From the NCBI GenBank assembly GCA_037974665.1, contig CM075770.1, positions 2,368,501 to 2,432,500 on the forward strand: a DNA stretch of 64,000 nt. The letters run 5' to 3'. The number at the start of each line of letters is the position of its first letter. The first letter of the stretch is position 1. A program made the translations under genes and the position numbers. Origin of the DNA: Ehretia macrophylla. Its lineage: Eukaryota > Streptophyta > Magnoliopsida > Boraginales > Ehretiaceae. The notes under the pieces are model-generated. The model saw only the letters and a program-made list of their open reading frames with translations, was not told where the DNA came from and did no database searches. Shown here piece after piece: positions 61,302 to 64,000 of this stretch.

Positions 61302-62121
61302 AAGGATTACAATAGGTAGGGTTTAAATCTGAATTCGATAGGTATCCGACCCGATTATAAACTAGTTTACGAAATCGATGAAGTATCCATTAGAGTTTAG
61401 TTTTTACAAATAGTTACTGACAGATAGTCTGATATGATTTGGTTATAGTCATTTTAAAAAATCCGAAACCTGATTAGTAATTTAGTAAAAATAAATTAAT
61501 AAAAATATTTATATATTTACATACATATACAAATAATATATTATTTAAGAAAATATATTTTTTTAATATTAGTCCAAAAATAATAGTTGTGGACTATAGC
61601 CCAACTCTTATTATTAGTTGTTAACCCTCATAGTTTATGTTCACCTATTCTTTTATCTAATTCAAATAATAAAACCACTCAATTGCTGAATAATTCAAAT
61701 GAGAATGATAATTTACAATTGTGACAAGTACTTTATATTTTTTTTCTTCATGTTATTTCATATTATTATGGAATGACGATAACTTTTCAGCATAAAAATT
61801 TTATTTAATGTTTTTATTAAGTTTGTTTATAGACAAGAAATTTAATTTATTTTTTTAATCCATTGTGATTTGTCATTATTTTAGGACTGCTTTTCATTTC
61901 TTTTAAAACCTTTTAAGTTTTTCTTTTAAAAAGTTATTATTTTTATTCATTAACAGATCAGGTTGGGTATCCGCGGGTTTTCAAATATTTAAAGGATTCG
62001 AGTTTGGTAAGCAAAATTTAAATCCGACGGGTTTCCTTTATGAATTTAGTAAAATATAATTTAAACAGGTTCGAGTTTAATTTTATAAATTTTATCGATA
62101 TCCGACCCGTTGTCATTCCTA
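61302..62121. mobile_element. Terminal-inverted-repeat element with 9-bp target duplication
   Basis: The left end AAGGATTACAATAGGTAGGG and the reverse complement of the right end, TAGGAATGACAACGGGTCGG, are imperfect inverted repeats, and both arms contain ATATCC/TATCCGACCCG words. The 9-mer CTTTTGAAT flanks both sides (61293-61301 and 62122-62130). The 820-bp interior is AT-rich and non-coding. The duplication length suggests a Mutator-like element; a hAT relation (8 bp) is the alternative. Confidence 0.7.
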
Positions 62122-62154
62122 CTTTTGAATACACATTGTGCATGAATGAAGTCA

Positions 62155-62371
62155 TTTGAATAATTCATGTTAATTAATAAGAAAAATGGGGTTTTTTTTT
62201 TTGGCCGAAAGAAAAAAGGGGGTATAAAAGCTTTATTAATTTGCACAAAAGGCCAACTTTCTTTTCCCTTTTTATCACTACATTTTGAATAATTTATGTT
62301 AATTAATACGAAAAAGGGAGTTTAAAGCTTTATTAATTTGCACAAAAGGCCAACTTTCCTTTCTCTTTTTA
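62155..62371. repeat. Tandem duplication of about 130 bp
   Basis: Copy 1 from 62155 and copy 2 from 62284 share TTTGAATAATT(C/T)ATGTTAATT, then AAAGCTTTATTAATTTGCAC, AAAAGGCCAACTTTC and TTTTTATC. Copy 1 has an extra T-run and GGCCGAAAG segment. No coding content. Confidence 0.8.
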
Positions 62372-64000
62372 TCTATTCCACGGGTATATAATAGCCCCTT
62401 TTTTGGAAACCGGTAAATTTGGCAATTATTATTGGAATGCATGTAACGCTTTAACACTATTATCCACCAAAATCTTGTGAATCTTCCAAAAATTAATTTA
62501 CATCTGTCTCGATTCAAATTTTCATATTCATGAATTTGTCGTCTATTTAATACTACTTTTTTTTTATTTTTTTATGTCAAAGTTTAAAGTTAATAATACC
62601 AAAAATAAAACACGATACAAGTGGAATTTCACATATATGTTACTTATTTTTAAATATTTGAAAATTCATTTGGTATTGCTTTATATCCTACTTATTTCAT
62701 ATTCTATTCCATTGATTAAACTATTTTCATAATATTCATCTCTAATTAAACCAAGAAATTCCACTTGAAGCAAAGTGAGCATAAAGAAAATAAGATTTGA
62801 ACAATTGAAAGAAAGAAACTCTTCTGTCCAACTAACGATCATTTGGCGATGACACACAAGGGAACATCAAATTCTCTGTATTAGTGAGCTGAACAATTGA
62901 ATGGGCGACCAGCAGACCCTCCAAAGAGATGTTTAAAATGACTTGCCAAGATTAGAGAAGTATTATTTTTATTTTTTATTTTTGTTAAAAGCAAGCGGAA
63001 GGCGTTCTTATTTAATAATAATAAAAATAATTACAAGAGAATAGTAATAATCTACCAAAATGTTATATCGTTAATATTTTAAGTTCTACAAATAGTCTAA
63101 TTTAAAAGTGAAAAAATATTTTTCTTAAATATATATATTTTAATTCTAACGTCAAATATAATACCGTTAAACATATTCTCTTCCGTGTCTACTCCATTGC
63201 TATCTAGCCTGGAGTTATTAAGATTCAAGCATTGAATTATTAATTTTCTATATATGTTCCCCTCCCAAGAAAACATAAGATGTGTTTAGTGGTTGGTGGA
63301 ACGTTTGTGCTCACGTCATCACCTTATCTTTTCGAAGAAATAACCCAAAGATTAACATTTTAAGTACACTGTTTGAGGATCTAAGGAGGTTTAAACATTA
63401 ATCAACGCAAAAAACTAGGTTTAGTTTCGTGCAAATCGAGGACCATTTTTATTTTAATAGTCTTACATAAAGTAGTTTGAAACTTTGAATTTTGAAAAGA
63501 GAGTAGAGTTTTGTGGATTTGATCAAAAACAGAATTTGAAAGTAAACAGCTGTTTATTAATGGTCAAATCATGCATTAATCTCCATTAAGGATTTCATTA
63601 TGAGGACACACTTTCGATGGCATTTTGGTTTTTTTCAGATTGAAATTCAAACGAAGGAGACTTAAAAACACCTAATAATTCTTCTTGGAATCTATCATTC
63701 TTTGATCTTTTCCATATATTTTTGTTTCCAATGGTCCTAGATTTGTGTCTATGAAATTAAATGGTCTGCTTACTATGAACTAATTGGCTTCTTGATTGCC
63801 GAACTTCAAAAAACGTTGTCATGAGAAAATACGGTTCACGCAATGATGGAATCAGACTTTAGGGTGTACATTTACATAATGAGATGAGTTAAAATGTGCA
63901 CTAATATTGTAAGAAAGTTCAATATAATAATTTTTTTTATTTAATTTTTTAAGTTTCTACTTTAAAAGGTGGTTATGTTCCAGTGTCCAAATTAGTCAAG
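62372..64000. other. Gene-free AT-rich DNA at the window end
   Basis: No protein-like frame, RNA gene or clear element was recognised up to the end of the window. Confidence 0.5.

Overview
The window is nuclear DNA of a eudicot plant. Its genes are split by GT-AG introns, the intergenic DNA is strongly AT-rich, and the gene families are plant-specific (Aux/IAA, IQD, LysM receptor kinase) or plant-type (hexokinase with an N-terminal anchor, PAF1/ELF7, poly(A) polymerase). I do not name a species. There is no operon logic; each gene is its own transcription unit.

Layout. 1-5.2 kb (+): the 3' three-quarters of an ELF7/PAF1-complex gene; the window starts inside one of its introns. 6.7-9.0 kb (-): a conserved plant gene of unknown function with two defects, no start codon in frame and a 2-nt frameshift. 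9.8-15.3 kb (-): a complete 11-exon LYK3-type LysM receptor-like kinase. 15.3-34.5 kb: about 19 kb without a recognisable gene, holding SINE remnants, several MITE-like inverted-repeat elements, a C-rich minisatellite and two possible regulatory islets. 34.9-38.3 kb (+): a complete five-exon Aux/IAA gene of the IAA18/IAA26 clade, with a 5'-leader intron whose acceptor end is tandemly duplicated. 39.5-43.8 kb (-): a nine-exon hexokinase, complete except for an in-frame TAG at codon 57. 45.1-50.8 kb (-): a twelve-exon nuclear poly(A) polymerase (PAPS2/PAPS4 type) whose tenth exon carries two mutually compensating frame shifts; a MITE fills most of one intron. 51-58 kb: gene-free, with an inverted pair of small LTR-element fossils and an 869-bp foldback transposon bounded by a perfect 9-bp target duplication. 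58.4-60.5 kb (+): a complete three-exon IQD calmodulin-binding protein. 60.5-64 kb: gene-free, with an 820-bp terminal-inverted-repeat element and a tandem duplication.

The genes do not form one pathway. They cover transcription elongation and flowering control (ELF7), chitin/LysM signalling (LYK3), auxin response (IAA26), sugar phosphorylation and sensing (HXK), mRNA polyadenylation (PAPS) and calcium/calmodulin signalling (IQD). I found no convincing undescribed system. The observations most worth checking are the coding lesions in three conserved genes (hexokinase, poly(A) polymerase, the unknown gene), the duplicated splice acceptor ahead of IAA26, and the set of small Mutator-like elements with exact 9-bp target duplications.
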